DNA of 64,000 nt from Stenotrophomonas maltophilia (GTDB lineage Bacteria > Pseudomonadota > Gammaproteobacteria > Xanthomonadales > Xanthomonadaceae). The notes under the pieces are model-generated. The model was given only the letters and a program-made list of their open reading frames with translations, had not been told where the DNA came from and did no database searches. Location: positions 7,825 through 71,824 of the forward strand of contig DGLB01000041.1 of NCBI GenBank assembly GCA_002387845.1, read 5' to 3'. Positions within the stretch are counted from its first letter, which is position 1; each line of letters starts with the position of its first letter. Positions 10,304-18,460 of this stretch are shown in pieces. The translations under genes were made by a program, and so were the position numbers.

Positions 10304-11127
10304 GCGAGGCGACGATGTTGACCACATTCAACCTTAGCGAATCCGCAGCCAACCTCAACCCAAATGCAATCTGCGCCCCCATGCCTCCCGAGAACAGATC
10401 GGCGATTGATGTATTTTATTCATCACGCGATACAACTCTCAGCTGGTTGTTCATGGAGCCCTTTTCCCAGCAGCCGGAGCTTCGAGCAAATTTGCTACTA
10501 CTTCTTTTCTCTGCTGCCGAAACTTACTTCCGCAGAGTGATAGGAGAGGTTCTGTCGATGTGTCCAATAGCAGCGGAACAAGCGGCAAGCCAACAGATCC
10601 CCCTAGGGTCCGTCGCCATGTTTGGCCCTCAGCGACTGGGCTTTAGCATTTCTGACACAAAAGGACTTACCTCCTCGGGCGAAATTCAATCACGCACGCA
10701 GAAGCTGTTGGGAATAAGCATTGAGCGAAATAGCTCACTTGGCGTCGCGATCTCACAATTTGAATCAGTGTGCACCCTCAGGCATGCAATCGTCCATTCC
10801 TCCAGAGAGTTGCTCTACAACAATAGAAAGGATCTAAAAGTCGCGATGGCAGGCCGGATCGCCGTCCAAGTTGACGACCTCAGCGCCCAAGATATCGTCC
10901 AGATTGTTGTAAATGCAGTTCGCGCATACAACAACAGAATCGGAAACGACGTTATCGAACGCTGGTTTGTGCAGCAGCACCTTATCGGGAAATGGAGCAC
11001 TGACAGAGAAATATTCAATACCGCAATCGATTTCTTTCAATCAAAGATGGATGGACTCCCTAGAATTAGCAATTATCAACTATACCGCTCGCTATCTAAG
11101 ACCATGAGAGCCAAGAAGGTCCGCTAG
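10300..11127 (+). CDS. HEPN-like domain protein, partner of the ATPase
   Basis: 275 aa from a GTG at 10300 that overlaps the ATPase stop (GTGA); an ATG at 10315 is the alternative. The protein is mostly helical. The key mark is LRHAIVHSS, where Arg161 and His166 form the RX4H motif of HEPN domains, commonly the active site of RNases such as toxins, RnlA-like and Cas accessory proteins. The helix LRANLLLLLFSAAETYFRRV (61-80) is the likely first HEPN helix. Family knowledge suggests an RNA-cleaving effector held or triggered by the ATPase; that is inference. Its tail is basic (KTMRAKKVR). Same low G+C as the ATPase, so they probably arrived together. Confidence 0.8.
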   Translation: MSEATMLTTFNLSESAANLNPNAICAPMPPENRSAIDVFYSSRDTTLSWLFMEPFSQQPELRANLLLLLFSAAETYFRRVIGEVLSMCPIAAEQAASQQIPLGSVAMFGPQRLGFSISDTKGLTSSGEIQSRTQKLLGISIERNSSLGVAISQFESVCTLRHAIVHSSRELLYNNRKDLKVAMAGRIAVQVDDLSAQDIVQIVVNAVRAYNNRIGNDVIERWFVQQHLIGKWSTDREIFNTAIDFFQSKMDGLPRISNYQLYRSLSKTMRAKKVR

Positions 11128-11158
11128 CAACCCAGCTGCACAGCCATTCCCGTGCCCA

Positions 11159-12781
11159 TCATCCCATCGCTACAGACAACACCCAGGTCACCACACACAC
11201 ATAGGCCAACAACGCCAGGCTGGCCGCCAGCGTGGACCGCAGAATCGCCGACTCCTGGCCCACCAGCTTCACCGCCGCGGCCGCAATGGCAATGGATTGC
11301 GGCGACACCAGCTTCGCCATCACACCACCCGCGGTGTTCGCAGCCACCAGCAACGCCGGGGCCACCCCGATCTGCTCCGCCGTCACCGCCTGCAGATGCG
11401 CGAACAAGGTGTTGCTGTTCACCACCGACCCGGTAATGAACACCCCCATCCAGCCGATTACCGGCGACAGCACCGGGAACACCCCACCGGTTTCCGCCAG
11501 CGCCAGGCCGATCGTGGAAGAGGCTCCGGAATAGTTGGTGATGTACGCCACCGCCATCACCAGCGCCACCGTCGCTAGCGGCTTCCACATCTCCCGCCCG
11601 GCCTGGGCCAGCTCCTGCCCCGCCGACCGCAGCCCCAGCTTCGGCGACAACAATGCCGTCAGCAGCGCCGCGATCAGGATGGCCGTCCCCGCTGCACCCA
11701 GCCACCCTACATTCCAAACCGCCGGCAGCGTATGCGCTTCGGCCACCAGCGGCGGCAGCTCCTGCACCCGCTGGTGCAGCAACCCAACCGGCAGATGCAG
11801 CACCGTGCCGGCCAGCGCCCCGCCCGCCGCGAACAACCCTTTGAATGCCGGCAGGCTCCACACCAGAATGGTGGCGGTGAGCAGATAGAACGGCGACCAC
11901 GCCAGCAGCACCTCTTTCAACGACCAGCGCTGCGCCGACACCGGCGGAGCCTCGGCCTCGCGATAGATCCGCTTCGGCTGCCAGAACTGCATGAACCCCG
12001 CCAGCGCCGCCATGCCCGCCAGCGGACCGACGATGTCCACCAGCTCCGGCCCGAGCAGCAGCAACACGGCAGTCTGCACGCCACTGAACACCAGGCCCAC
12101 CACCAGCAGCACCGGCCAGGTTTCGCGCACACCGCGCCAGCCGTCCAGCAGCATCACCAGCGCCGCCGGCAGCAGCGCCGCGCAGACCTGCACCAGCGGC
12201 ACCAGCTTCCACGACATGTCCTGCAGCGGTACCCCGCCCTGCTCCGCCCCCACCAGCACCGGAATGCCGATGGCCCCATAGGCCCCGGCCGCGCCATTGG
12301 CGATCAGGCACAGCATGGCCGCCTTCAGGGGGCGGAAGCCCAGTTCCACCAGCAGCGCCGCGCAGATGGCGATGGGCACACCGAAGCCGGCAGCGCCCTC
12401 CAGAAAGCCGCCGAAGCAGAACGCTATCAACAGCACCTGGATGCGCTGGTCGTCGGAAATGGTGGCGATGCTGCCGCGGATGACTTCGAACTTGCCGCTG
12501 CGGATCGCCAGTTTGTACAGCCACACCGCCATCAGCACGATGAAGCTGATCGGGAAGATGCCGTTGGCGATGCCGAGCAGGGCTGCGCCGGTGATTTCGC
12601 CCAGCGGCATGCCGAAGCCGAACCAGGAGACGGCGATTGAGACGGCTACGGCGAGGAATGCGGCGGTGAGACCCTTGAGGCGCAGGACTGTCAGGGCTAA
12701 CAGGAAGACCAGGACTGGGAGTGCGCCCATGAGGGCGGACAGGTAGGTGTTGCCGAGTGGGTCGTAGTTCTGTTGCCACAT
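11159..12781 (-). CDS. lldP: L-lactate permease (LctP family)
   Basis: 540 aa from the ATG at 12781 (MWQQNYDPLGNTYLSALMG, the usual LldP start); the frame extends 15 codons further up without support. It is a multi-helix inner-membrane lactate/glycolate:H+ symporter. Conserved stretches include FLEGAAGFGVPIAICAALLV, GAYGAIGIPVLVG, and near the C-terminus NTAGGVMAKLVSPQSIAIA. It sits next to D-lactate dehydrogenase on the same strand, 60 bases downstream of it, with one REP between, so lactate uptake and turnover are coupled here. No lldR-type regulator is adjacent. Confidence 0.95.
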   Translation of the reverse strand: MWQQNYDPLGNTYLSALMGALPVLVFLLALTVLRLKGLTAAFLAVAVSIAVSWFGFGMPLGEITGAALLGIANGIFPISFIVLMAVWLYKLAIRSGKFEVIRGSIATISDDQRIQVLLIAFCFGGFLEGAAGFGVPIAICAALLVELGFRPLKAAMLCLIANGAAGAYGAIGIPVLVGAEQGGVPLQDMSWKLVPLVQVCAALLPAALVMLLDGWRGVRETWPVLLVVGLVFSGVQTAVLLLLGPELVDIVGPLAGMAALAGFMQFWQPKRIYREAEAPPVSAQRWSLKEVLLAWSPFYLLTATILVWSLPAFKGLFAAGGALAGTVLHLPVGLLHQRVQELPPLVAEAHTLPAVWNVGWLGAAGTAILIAALLTALLSPKLGLRSAGQELAQAGREMWKPLATVALVMAVAYITNYSGASSTIGLALAETGGVFPVLSPVIGWMGVFITGSVVNSNTLFAHLQAVTAEQIGVAPALLVAANTAGGVMAKLVSPQSIAIAAAAVKLVGQESAILRSTLAASLALLAYVCVVTWVLSVAMG

Positions 12782-12816
12782 GGGTTTGGGGTTCCGTGCG
12801 GTTTGGAATTCAGAGC

Positions 12817-12838
12817 AGCCGGGCAAGCCCGGCTCTAC
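12817..12838 (-). repeat. GTAG-headed REP between ldhA and lldP
   Basis: On the minus strand GTAG is followed by the palindrome AGCCGGGC-TT-GCCCGGCT. It starts 4 bases after the ldhA stop codon and may act as a 3'-end stabiliser or weak terminator. Confidence 0.85.
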
Positions 12839-12841
12839 GGG

Positions 12842-13840
<999 letters not shown>

Positions 13841-14145
13841 GGTGTGGCCTCTGGGGGAGCAGTTCAACAGTAACCCAGATGGTAGGGGCGGCACCTCAGT
13901 AAAAGATGTCAAACCGTGACCGGGGGCACGCTGGGGCTGCCGTTTGCTGTCGGTCGCCGACCACGAATGCCCGGCCACGGTCGACTGATCGTCGGCGACC
14001 ACCGAAAATCATCGTGCGCGGATTCGGTAGCGTCGGTCGACAGACGACGACCCGGAAACACCCAACATCCGGTAACGCATCAACCAAAATCGAAACCGCT
14101 GTTGCTCCGACATGCTCGAGCGCAACCAGCCCAGCATCAACTCCG
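13841..14145. other. Intergenic stretch upstream of ldhA with a repeat element
   Basis: No gene seen. The ldhA promoter must lie in 13841-13960 but no clear hexamers stand out. The right part is a dispersed repeat (14026-14139). Confidence 0.5.
14026..14139 (+). repeat. Dispersed repeat, copy A (extended GTAG element)
   Basis: A ~114-bp stretch that starts with GGTAGCGTCGGTCGACAGAC, continues through GGAAACACCCAACATCCGG and TAACGCAT, and ends near CCAGCCCAGCATCAAC. It is matched with scattered mismatches by 15793-15908. The first ~57 bases belong to a wider element seen in reverse at 29240-29294, 45537-45591 and 52622-52677. Confidence 0.75.
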
Positions 14146-14625
14146 TTAGCCGCCACCCAATCCCGCCACACCACAAATCCGCCCTGACCATTCCTCGAAC
14201 TGAGCGGCTCCATCTCCCCCATCGCCTGCCAAGAAAGACTCAAGCACCTCCACCAGATCCCGCAGCTTCGCGTCGCCACTGCCCGCGTCGAACTTCGCCT
14301 CCAGAAATGCATTCATAGCGTCATAGGCCTGCTGGTCACCAAAGAGGGCTGGACCGTCTGCATCAGCTCGGCCAGAAGATGCACGGATACCGGACCCGAA
14401 GACGTCCGCCCCCCTTACCTGAGCCACCGCATCAGCCCAGTCCCGAAGCATCGCGGGATCATTCGGCGAACCATCAGCCCATACATGGCACGAAGTGCTC
14501 GAAATCACGTCAACGATGCAGTCGTGCCCCTGGCCGCGATCATCATAGCGTCGCAAGAAGAAGCACATCGCAAGAAACGACTGCTCCAGGGTGAGCGGAT
14601 CTGCAGCACCAATGTCCATCGGCAA
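14146..14625 (-). CDS. Unknown small protein, possibly an orphan immunity protein
   Basis: About 159 aa. Start choice: GAGGAG at 14634-14639 is 8 bases before TTG 14625 and 14 before ATG 14619, while the GTG at 14634 overlaps it, so TTG is preferred. No family recognised. The protein is acidic (YDDRGQGHDCIVD, AYDAMNAFLEAKFDAGSGD, LEVLESFLAGDGGDG) and lacks signal or membrane segments. It lies at the downstream end of a same-strand run of immunity-like genes, which suggests an orphan immunity gene, but this is inference from context. Confidence 0.55.
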   Translation of the reverse strand: MPMDIGAADPLTLEQSFLAMCFFLRRYDDRGQGHDCIVDVISSTSCHVWADGSPNDPAMLRDWADAVAQVRGADVFGSGIRASSGRADADGPALFGDQQAYDAMNAFLEAKFDAGSGDAKLRDLVEVLESFLAGDGGDGAAQFEEWSGRICGVAGLGGG

Positions 14626-14723
14626 CTTACTCACTCCTCATCGACGCAGGCGAACTCGAACGCCTTTCACCGCACATATGCTGATTGGCAGCTCCATGTC
14701 GAACCGTGACCGGGGCAGGTTGC

Positions 14724-15077
14724 TCAACGGACTGTGCCGCGATAGCCTTCAAACTCCCAGGCGAACTCCTCGGATAGCTTGGTGGCGATCTGCATCCAGT
14801 CGTATCCTTCACAGCGATCGATGACTTGCTGGATGCGGGCCTTGATCGCAGCAAGATCATACTCTTCCACGATCCACAGCCCCTTCCCTTCACGGAGCGG
14901 CTCGCCCCATGTCATCTGAGTCTGGACACAGAGATCGAAGTTATCTGCGCCCGAGCTATCTGGCATCCCAATCTGCAGAAGCAAGTTCAAATGGAAGTCG
15001 CGCGGATTCTCAGGACTCCAGGTCGCGATGTCCTCGGAATCGCAGCTGAGGCGTTTCAGAACCCCCTTAATTTTCAT
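14724..15077 (-). CDS. Imm8-family immunity protein
   Basis: 117 aa. The layout fits the Imm8 family: an opening MKIKGVLKRL, then ATWSPENPRDFHLNLLLQIG, FDLCVQTQMTWGE, the typical LWIVEEYDLAAIKARIQQVI, and the end EEFAWEFEGYRGT. Imm8 proteins protect against toxin tips of polymorphic toxins such as CDI systems. No toxin gene is next to it, so it is an orphan. A GGATGAGAG precedes the ATG. Member of the minus-strand run that begins with a truncated CdiB. Confidence 0.8.
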   Translation of the reverse strand: MKIKGVLKRLSCDSEDIATWSPENPRDFHLNLLLQIGMPDSSGADNFDLCVQTQMTWGEPLREGKGLWIVEEYDLAAIKARIQQVIDRCEGYDWMQIATKLSEEFAWEFEGYRGTVR

Positions 15078-15139
15078 CTCTCATCCATTCGCAGCTACTG
15101 ATGCTGCAGCGGAGCGGCAACCCACTCTCGGCGACGGTT

Positions 15140-15661
15140 TCAATCATCTGCAATCTCAAAAACTGCAGCAAAGCGAGCACCTGCTTCAGGCAACACCAGC
15201 TGGACAATCTCCCGGTTGAGCAACGTCACGCCATCATCGGCGTACAACAGACTGCCATGCGGAAAAAGCAGGCGGGACTGCTCCTCCATGCAAAGGCAAA
15301 CACAAGGCTCTACCGGCCTGGCTGTCAGCCGATACCCCTGTGGCGTGACGTCGTGACTGTAGAGCCCCTTGCGCGCCATAGCGACGAAGGTTCGAATTGC
15401 GTACTGATAGCACGCCTCGGATTCATATAAAGACCTGTCGTCAACCACAACCACCTCAAACCGGTTCGGCAGTCCGTCCACGATGGAACCTGTCTCCTCC
15501 CAGCGGGATATGGAGGCAGTGGTCGCTTTCGGCACCGTGCCCGTTCCTCCGGAAGCGAAGTGATGGAGCCGCCCTTCCAGATCAAATGCAAACCAATCGA
15601 GGTCATTGACCTCGAGGAATCCAACGTCCATCTCATCCATGTTCGCAGACTGCATCGACAT
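15140..15661 (-). CDS. Unknown protein, immunity-like
   Basis: 173 aa from ATG 15661, which has AAGGA about 8 bases upstream; the frame extends 10 codons further. The N-terminal phrase VNDLDWFAFDLEGRLHHFAS resembles small immunity-type proteins (DxDWFAxDxxGxIAxFxSGG) found beside polymorphic toxins. There is no signal peptide or membrane segment. No firm family. In the same strand and run as the Imm8-like gene, with 62 bases between. Confidence 0.6.
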   Translation of the reverse strand: MSMQSANMDEMDVGFLEVNDLDWFAFDLEGRLHHFASGGTGTVPKATTASISRWEETGSIVDGLPNRFEVVVVDDRSLYESEACYQYAIRTFVAMARKGLYSHDVTPQGYRLTARPVEPCVCLCMEEQSRLLFPHGSLLYADDGVTLLNREIVQLVLPEAGARFAAVFEIADD

Positions 15662-15720
15662 CGTTGCGATTCCTTGTGCTAGACGGCCCAAAGGCCGATG
15701 GTGCCTTCGCGATCATGGTA

Positions 15721-15765
15721 CCAGCAGCCGGGCAAGCCCGGCTCTGCGAGATCTCCCACACCAGA
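15721..15765 (-). repeat. REP plus duplicated fragment of a gene 3' end
   Basis: The palindrome AGCCGGGC-AA-GCCCGGCT at 15726-15743 is followed by GCTCTGCGAGATCTCCCAC, closely matching the REP and last codons of the gene that ends at 15930 (GCTCTACGAAATCTTCCGC). Here the GTAG head has mutated to GCAG. It reads as a leftover from a duplication that included the end of a similar gene. Confidence 0.6.
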
Positions 15766-15792
15766 ATAAGTCGCGCAGATGTCCGGCGACTT

Positions 15793-15908
15793 GGTAGCGT
15801 CGGTCGACAGACGACGGCCGTGAAACATCCAACATCAGGTAACGCATGACCCCAAATCGATACCGCCGCCGATCTGACATTCTCGAAGCCTGATCGCCCA
15901 GCACCAAC
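15793..15908 (+). repeat. Dispersed repeat, copy B
   Basis: About 115 bp similar to 14026-14139, from GGTAGCGTCGGTCGACAGAC to CGCCCAGCACCAAC. Both copies lie on the 3' side of immunity-like genes. Confidence 0.75.
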
Positions 15909-15911
15909 AGC

Positions 15912-15933
15912 AGCCGGGCAAGCCCGGCTCTAC
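15912..15933 (-). repeat. GTAG-headed REP that supplies a stop codon
   Basis: On the minus strand GTAG followed by AGCCGGGC-TT-GCCCGGCT. The TAG in the head is the stop codon of the gene at 15930-16310. Confidence 0.8.
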
Positions 15934-16310
15934 GAAATCTTCCGCACCAGATCCAATCCATTCTCATCCCGGACCGCGTAGATAAGTTCATACTGAAAAG
16001 ACAGCACAAACCGATGCCCGTGCTGCTTCGCAAACACCTCAATCAACCGGTAGATCTCACGCAGGCTACGCAACATATGGGCAGCCCGGAAGTGGAACGT
16101 CATCGTCAAACCCACGCTCCACTCCACCTGCATGCCTCTTGCCCCTAAAGCAATCGGGACAGCGTGCTGCTTGAAGCCAAACCCGCACCTGCACCCAGGC
16201 AGCAGTCCACCCCAGATGTTATCGCCGAATTCGCTCGGCAGACTCAGCGAGCGGAGCGTGAACACCACATCGTCCAGCGTCACACCCGACTCGATTTCCA
16301 GCACCATCAT
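15930..16310 (-). CDS. Unknown small protein in the immunity-gene run
   Basis: 126 aa from ATG 16310 (MMVLEIESGVTLDDVV); the frame extends 35 more codons with no support. No family recognised. The middle is hydrophobic-aromatic (VEWSVGLTMTFHFRAAHML) and the end is FVLSFQYELIYAVRDENGLD then LVRKIS. The TAG stop comes from a REP. Similar 3'-end sequence at 15744-15765 hints that a related gene once lay downstream. Probably an orphan immunity protein by context only. Confidence 0.5.
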   Translation of the reverse strand: MMVLEIESGVTLDDVVFTLRSLSLPSEFGDNIWGGLLPGCRCGFGFKQHAVPIALGARGMQVEWSVGLTMTFHFRAAHMLRSLREIYRLIEVFAKQHGHRFVLSFQYELIYAVRDENGLDLVRKIS

Positions 16311-16425
16311 CAGGCTCAAACCCGAACCCCCTGCGCCTTGGGCGACAGCCCGCCGTTTCGGCCGGGCTGCGCTCGAATGGAAATCCCGCGCCGCACCGTG
16401 GGCAAGCCGTTCCATCCTGCCCGAC

Positions 16426-16818
16426 CTACCATCGCCTGAGCGGGCGGATCAGTTCAACGTCCTCGCCCCAGGCGCAGTCCGCCAGCGCCATGTCGTGCTT
16501 GGACTGCAGGTCCTGCCAGTACGTCTTCGGTTCGCCGAAGTAGCGACCGAGCCGCATCGACAGTTCCGCACTGATGCTGCCGCGTCCGCCAATGATCGAC
16601 TCCAGCCGCCCGCGCTTCACCCGGATGGAGTCGGCCAGCCGGCGAATGGAAATGCCCATCGGGCCCAGGTAGTCATCCATCAACACCCGCCCCGGATGGA
16701 TCTTCGGTGAGGGTTGAAACAGCAGCGCGGGCGCTGCCGTTCCGCTTTCAGGTGCGCCCTGCGGGCGCTCCGGGTTTGTGGGTTCAACAACACCTGCACA
16801 GCAACACTGCTCGCACAT
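16426..16818 (-). CDS. HigA-like XRE antitoxin with a Cys-rich N-terminal extension
   Basis: 130 aa from ATG 16818, set by GGGAGGATCCCATG. Residues about 40-115 are a HigA/VapI-type helix-turn-helix (IHPGRVLMDDYLGPMGISI, RLADSIRVKRGRLESIIGG, SMRLGRYFGEPKTYWQDLQ, KHDMALAD). Members repress their own toxin-antitoxin operon and neutralise a HigB RNase. The first ~38 residues, starting MCEQCCCAG, are not part of the family and may bind a metal. No higB-like gene is on either side, so it is solitary. Confidence 0.8.
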   Translation of the reverse strand: MCEQCCCAGVVEPTNPERPQGAPESGTAAPALLFQPSPKIHPGRVLMDDYLGPMGISIRRLADSIRVKRGRLESIIGGRGSISAELSMRLGRYFGEPKTYWQDLQSKHDMALADCAWGEDVELIRPLRRW

Positions 16819-17058
16819 GGGATCCTCCCGATACGGGGTAACGAATGAGTTCACGAAGGGGCAACGCAGCGCGCAGCGAAGGCGCAGCGGGATTCCGATC
16901 AGATGGCCGGGGTAGTGCCCGGCGTTACACGCATTGAAAGCGCGCGCGAAGAGGCAACGCCAAAGGGCGGCAGGCGCGCGGAAGACGTAAGCGAAGGCCT
17001 CGAGTGGGCAGCTCGAAGCGATGGATGAAGGCCCAGAACGTGTACATCTCAGACTCCC

Positions 17059-17217
17059 GGGAAAGGCCTTTCCCCCTATGGGAAAGGCGTCGGGAGGCTA
17101 GAACCCGTCATTTGCGAAACGGAGCAGGCTTATTTCCCCCGTTTGGGGGTGTTGTATTCACCGCCCTCCCGACCTGGGACATCCAAGCTTCGCAAATGTG
17201 GAGGGTTCTAGTCTCCG
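17059..17217. ncRNA. Candidate structured RNA or palindromic element
   Basis: Nested inverted repeats: a perfect 16-mer GGGAAAGGCCTTTCCC at 17059-17074; a 26-29-base arm pair, 17093-17118 (GGAGGCTAGAACCC ... ATTTGCGAA) against 17189-17217 (TTCGCAAAT ... GGGTTCTAGTCTCC); GTCGGGAGG (17089-17097) against CCTCCCGAC (17165-17173); and CCCCC-GTTT-GGGGG in the loop. Either a transcribed structured RNA, a miniature element, or a recombination site. The strand is unknown. Confidence 0.45.
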
Positions 17218-17524
17218 AGGCACACCGTGCCGGAAGGCGAATCGGATGTGAAGTCGCTGTTTTCATGCAGTCCGCGCGATTTCGATAGGCACCATCTATC
17301 GTTGACGCGTATGGCTCGAGAAACGGCGTTTTGGCGCATGTTTCGCGCCAGAATGGCCACTATCCGCTGGCAGTTTGGCGCGTAGCTCGAGCCACCCGAT
17401 CGTACTCGCACGCATCTGAGGTGTCGCATGCGCCTCACAATCCGGCCGGTCGTGAACCGACCAACCGACAACTGCCGACGAACGACGCATCAGGGTACCC
17501 GCCCAACTGAAATGAACTAGAAAG

Positions 17525-17569
17525 CTCTCTCTGACGATTGAAGTAGCCTGACCCATGCTACTCAGAGAG
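17525..17569. promoter_or_regulatory. Operator-like nested inverted repeat before higA
   Basis: AGTAGC (17542-17547) and GCTACT (17557-17562) are inverted with a 9-base gap, flanked by a second inverted pair CTCTCTG (17527-17533) and CAGAGAG (17563-17569). It lies immediately upstream of the HigA-like start, where such repressors bind their own promoters. Confidence 0.5.
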
Positions 17570-17575
17570 ATGACG

Positions 17576-17854
17576 ATGCGTACGGCTCCCTACCCCACCC
17601 CAGGTGAAATCCTGTTGCACGAGTTCCTGGAACCCATGGGCATCACCCAATACCGCTTGGCCAAGTCCATCGACGTACCACAGCGCCGCATCGGACAGAT
17701 CGTAACGGGAGACCGGGCGATCACCGCCGATACCGGCCTTCGCCTCTCACGCTACTTCGGGGTTCTACCCCGATATCTCTCCGGGAACCGCCCTGCGCCC
17801 TGCTTGTTCGCAGAGGAAAATAGTTCGCGCGCAATGACTATGGATTCGAGATGA
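17576..17854 (+). CDS. Solitary HigA-family antitoxin
   Basis: 92 aa from ATG 17576 (GAGAG 5 bases upstream; earlier ATGs at 17570 and 17555 are possible). The HTH core PTPGEILLHEFLEPMGITQY, RLAKSIDVPQRRIGQIVTGD, ADTGLRLSRYFG is clearly HigA. The C-terminal third (PRYLSGNRPAPCLFAEENSS) departs from the usual tryptophan-rich WxGLQxxYDL helix, so this part may be drifting. No HigB toxin frame lies upstream, where it would be expected, so the antitoxin is alone. It is read away from the flanking minus-strand immunity genes. Confidence 0.8.
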   Translation: MRTAPYPTPGEILLHEFLEPMGITQYRLAKSIDVPQRRIGQIVTGDRAITADTGLRLSRYFGVLPRYLSGNRPAPCLFAEENSSRAMTMDSR

Positions 17855-17876
17855 CTGAGAAATACATACGGGCCAG

Positions 17877-18299
17877 CTACTCAGGCCAGTCGATATCGCT
17901 AACGTCCATCCACTCCAACCTCTCTGACCTCACCAATGGAGCCCCAAAGAAATCCTCAACTGCCATCCACGCTACAGACGGAGCAACAAAAGAACCCGCA
18001 GGTGCAAGCTGATCATCTCCAGCATCAATAATCACACTCATGCTCTCGATTGAGCCAACAGAATGAAAGCTCTCCCCGCGGGCTGCGCAATCGTACCTGA
18101 CAGAAATACCACCTTTTCCATTATCAAGGACATACAACATCGAAAGCATGCCCTCATCCGTGACGTACATAAAGGCACCATCACCAGTGGCGACGCTCCA
18201 CTTATCAACCGAATAGTCGAGAAAGTAGTTTCTATAATATTCAAGGACTGGACTTTGATTGATATCATCGCCCAAAAAATGACTCGAAATTCCGTTCAT
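17877..18299 (-). CDS. Imm1-like immunity protein
   Basis: 140 aa. The end of the protein (GSFVAPSVAWMAVEDFFGAP, LVRSERLEWMDVSDIDW) has the Imm1 pattern: a presented strand, an alpha helix with A/W-xx-V-xx-FF, then a closing W. Imm1 proteins neutralise toxin domains of CDI and related systems. The start lies 5 bases after the stop of a truncated CdiB-like frame; its binding site AGGTGA overlaps that stop. Base composition is clearly lower in G+C than the core. No toxin is nearby. Confidence 0.65.
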   Translation of the reverse strand: MNGISSHFLGDDINQSPVLEYYRNYFLDYSVDKWSVATGDGAFMYVTDEGMLSMLYVLDNGKGGISVRYDCAARGESFHSVGSIESMSVIIDAGDDQLAPAGSFVAPSVAWMAVEDFFGAPLVRSERLEWMDVSDIDWPE

Positions 18300-18304
18300 T
18301 CATT

Positions 18305-18460
18305 TCACCTTTGCTCTTCGCGCAGCACGCGTTCGCGTTCCTGCTGGCGCAGGACTTCCTGGGCGGCACGCTCTTCAGCCTGCTGCGCCGACGCCTGCGT
18401 TGCCATGCCCGCCATCAACAGAAGCCACGCCGCGCGGCCTCCCTGCCTGTTACCGATCAT
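18305..18460 (-). pseudogene. 5' stub of a TpsB/CdiB (FhaC-like) outer-membrane transporter
   Basis: About 51 codons from ATG 18460: a signal peptide (MIGNRQGGRAAWLLLMAGMA, TQASAQ) followed by QQAEERAAQEVLRQQERERV, the charged alpha-1 helix that opens TpsB proteins before the POTRA domains. The frame then stops at 18305, whereas a full protein has about 550 residues. The POTRA and barrel domains, and any CdiA gene after them, are missing; the next thing on this strand is an immunity gene. A start at 18487 is also possible. Confidence 0.65.

Larger units (their letters stand above)
16819..17575. other. Gene-poor region between two HigA-like genes
   Basis: No convincing gene. A frame at 17004-17288 on the plus strand runs through a palindrome-rich block and is better explained as structured RNA or an element. 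The rest (16860-17050, 17220-17520) shows nothing recognisable apart from operator-like repeats just before the second higA. Confidence 0.45.

Noticed and set aside
17004..17288. A 94-codon gene on the plus strand
   Set aside because: It spans the palindrome block; composition follows the inverted repeats and there is no binding site before the ATG.
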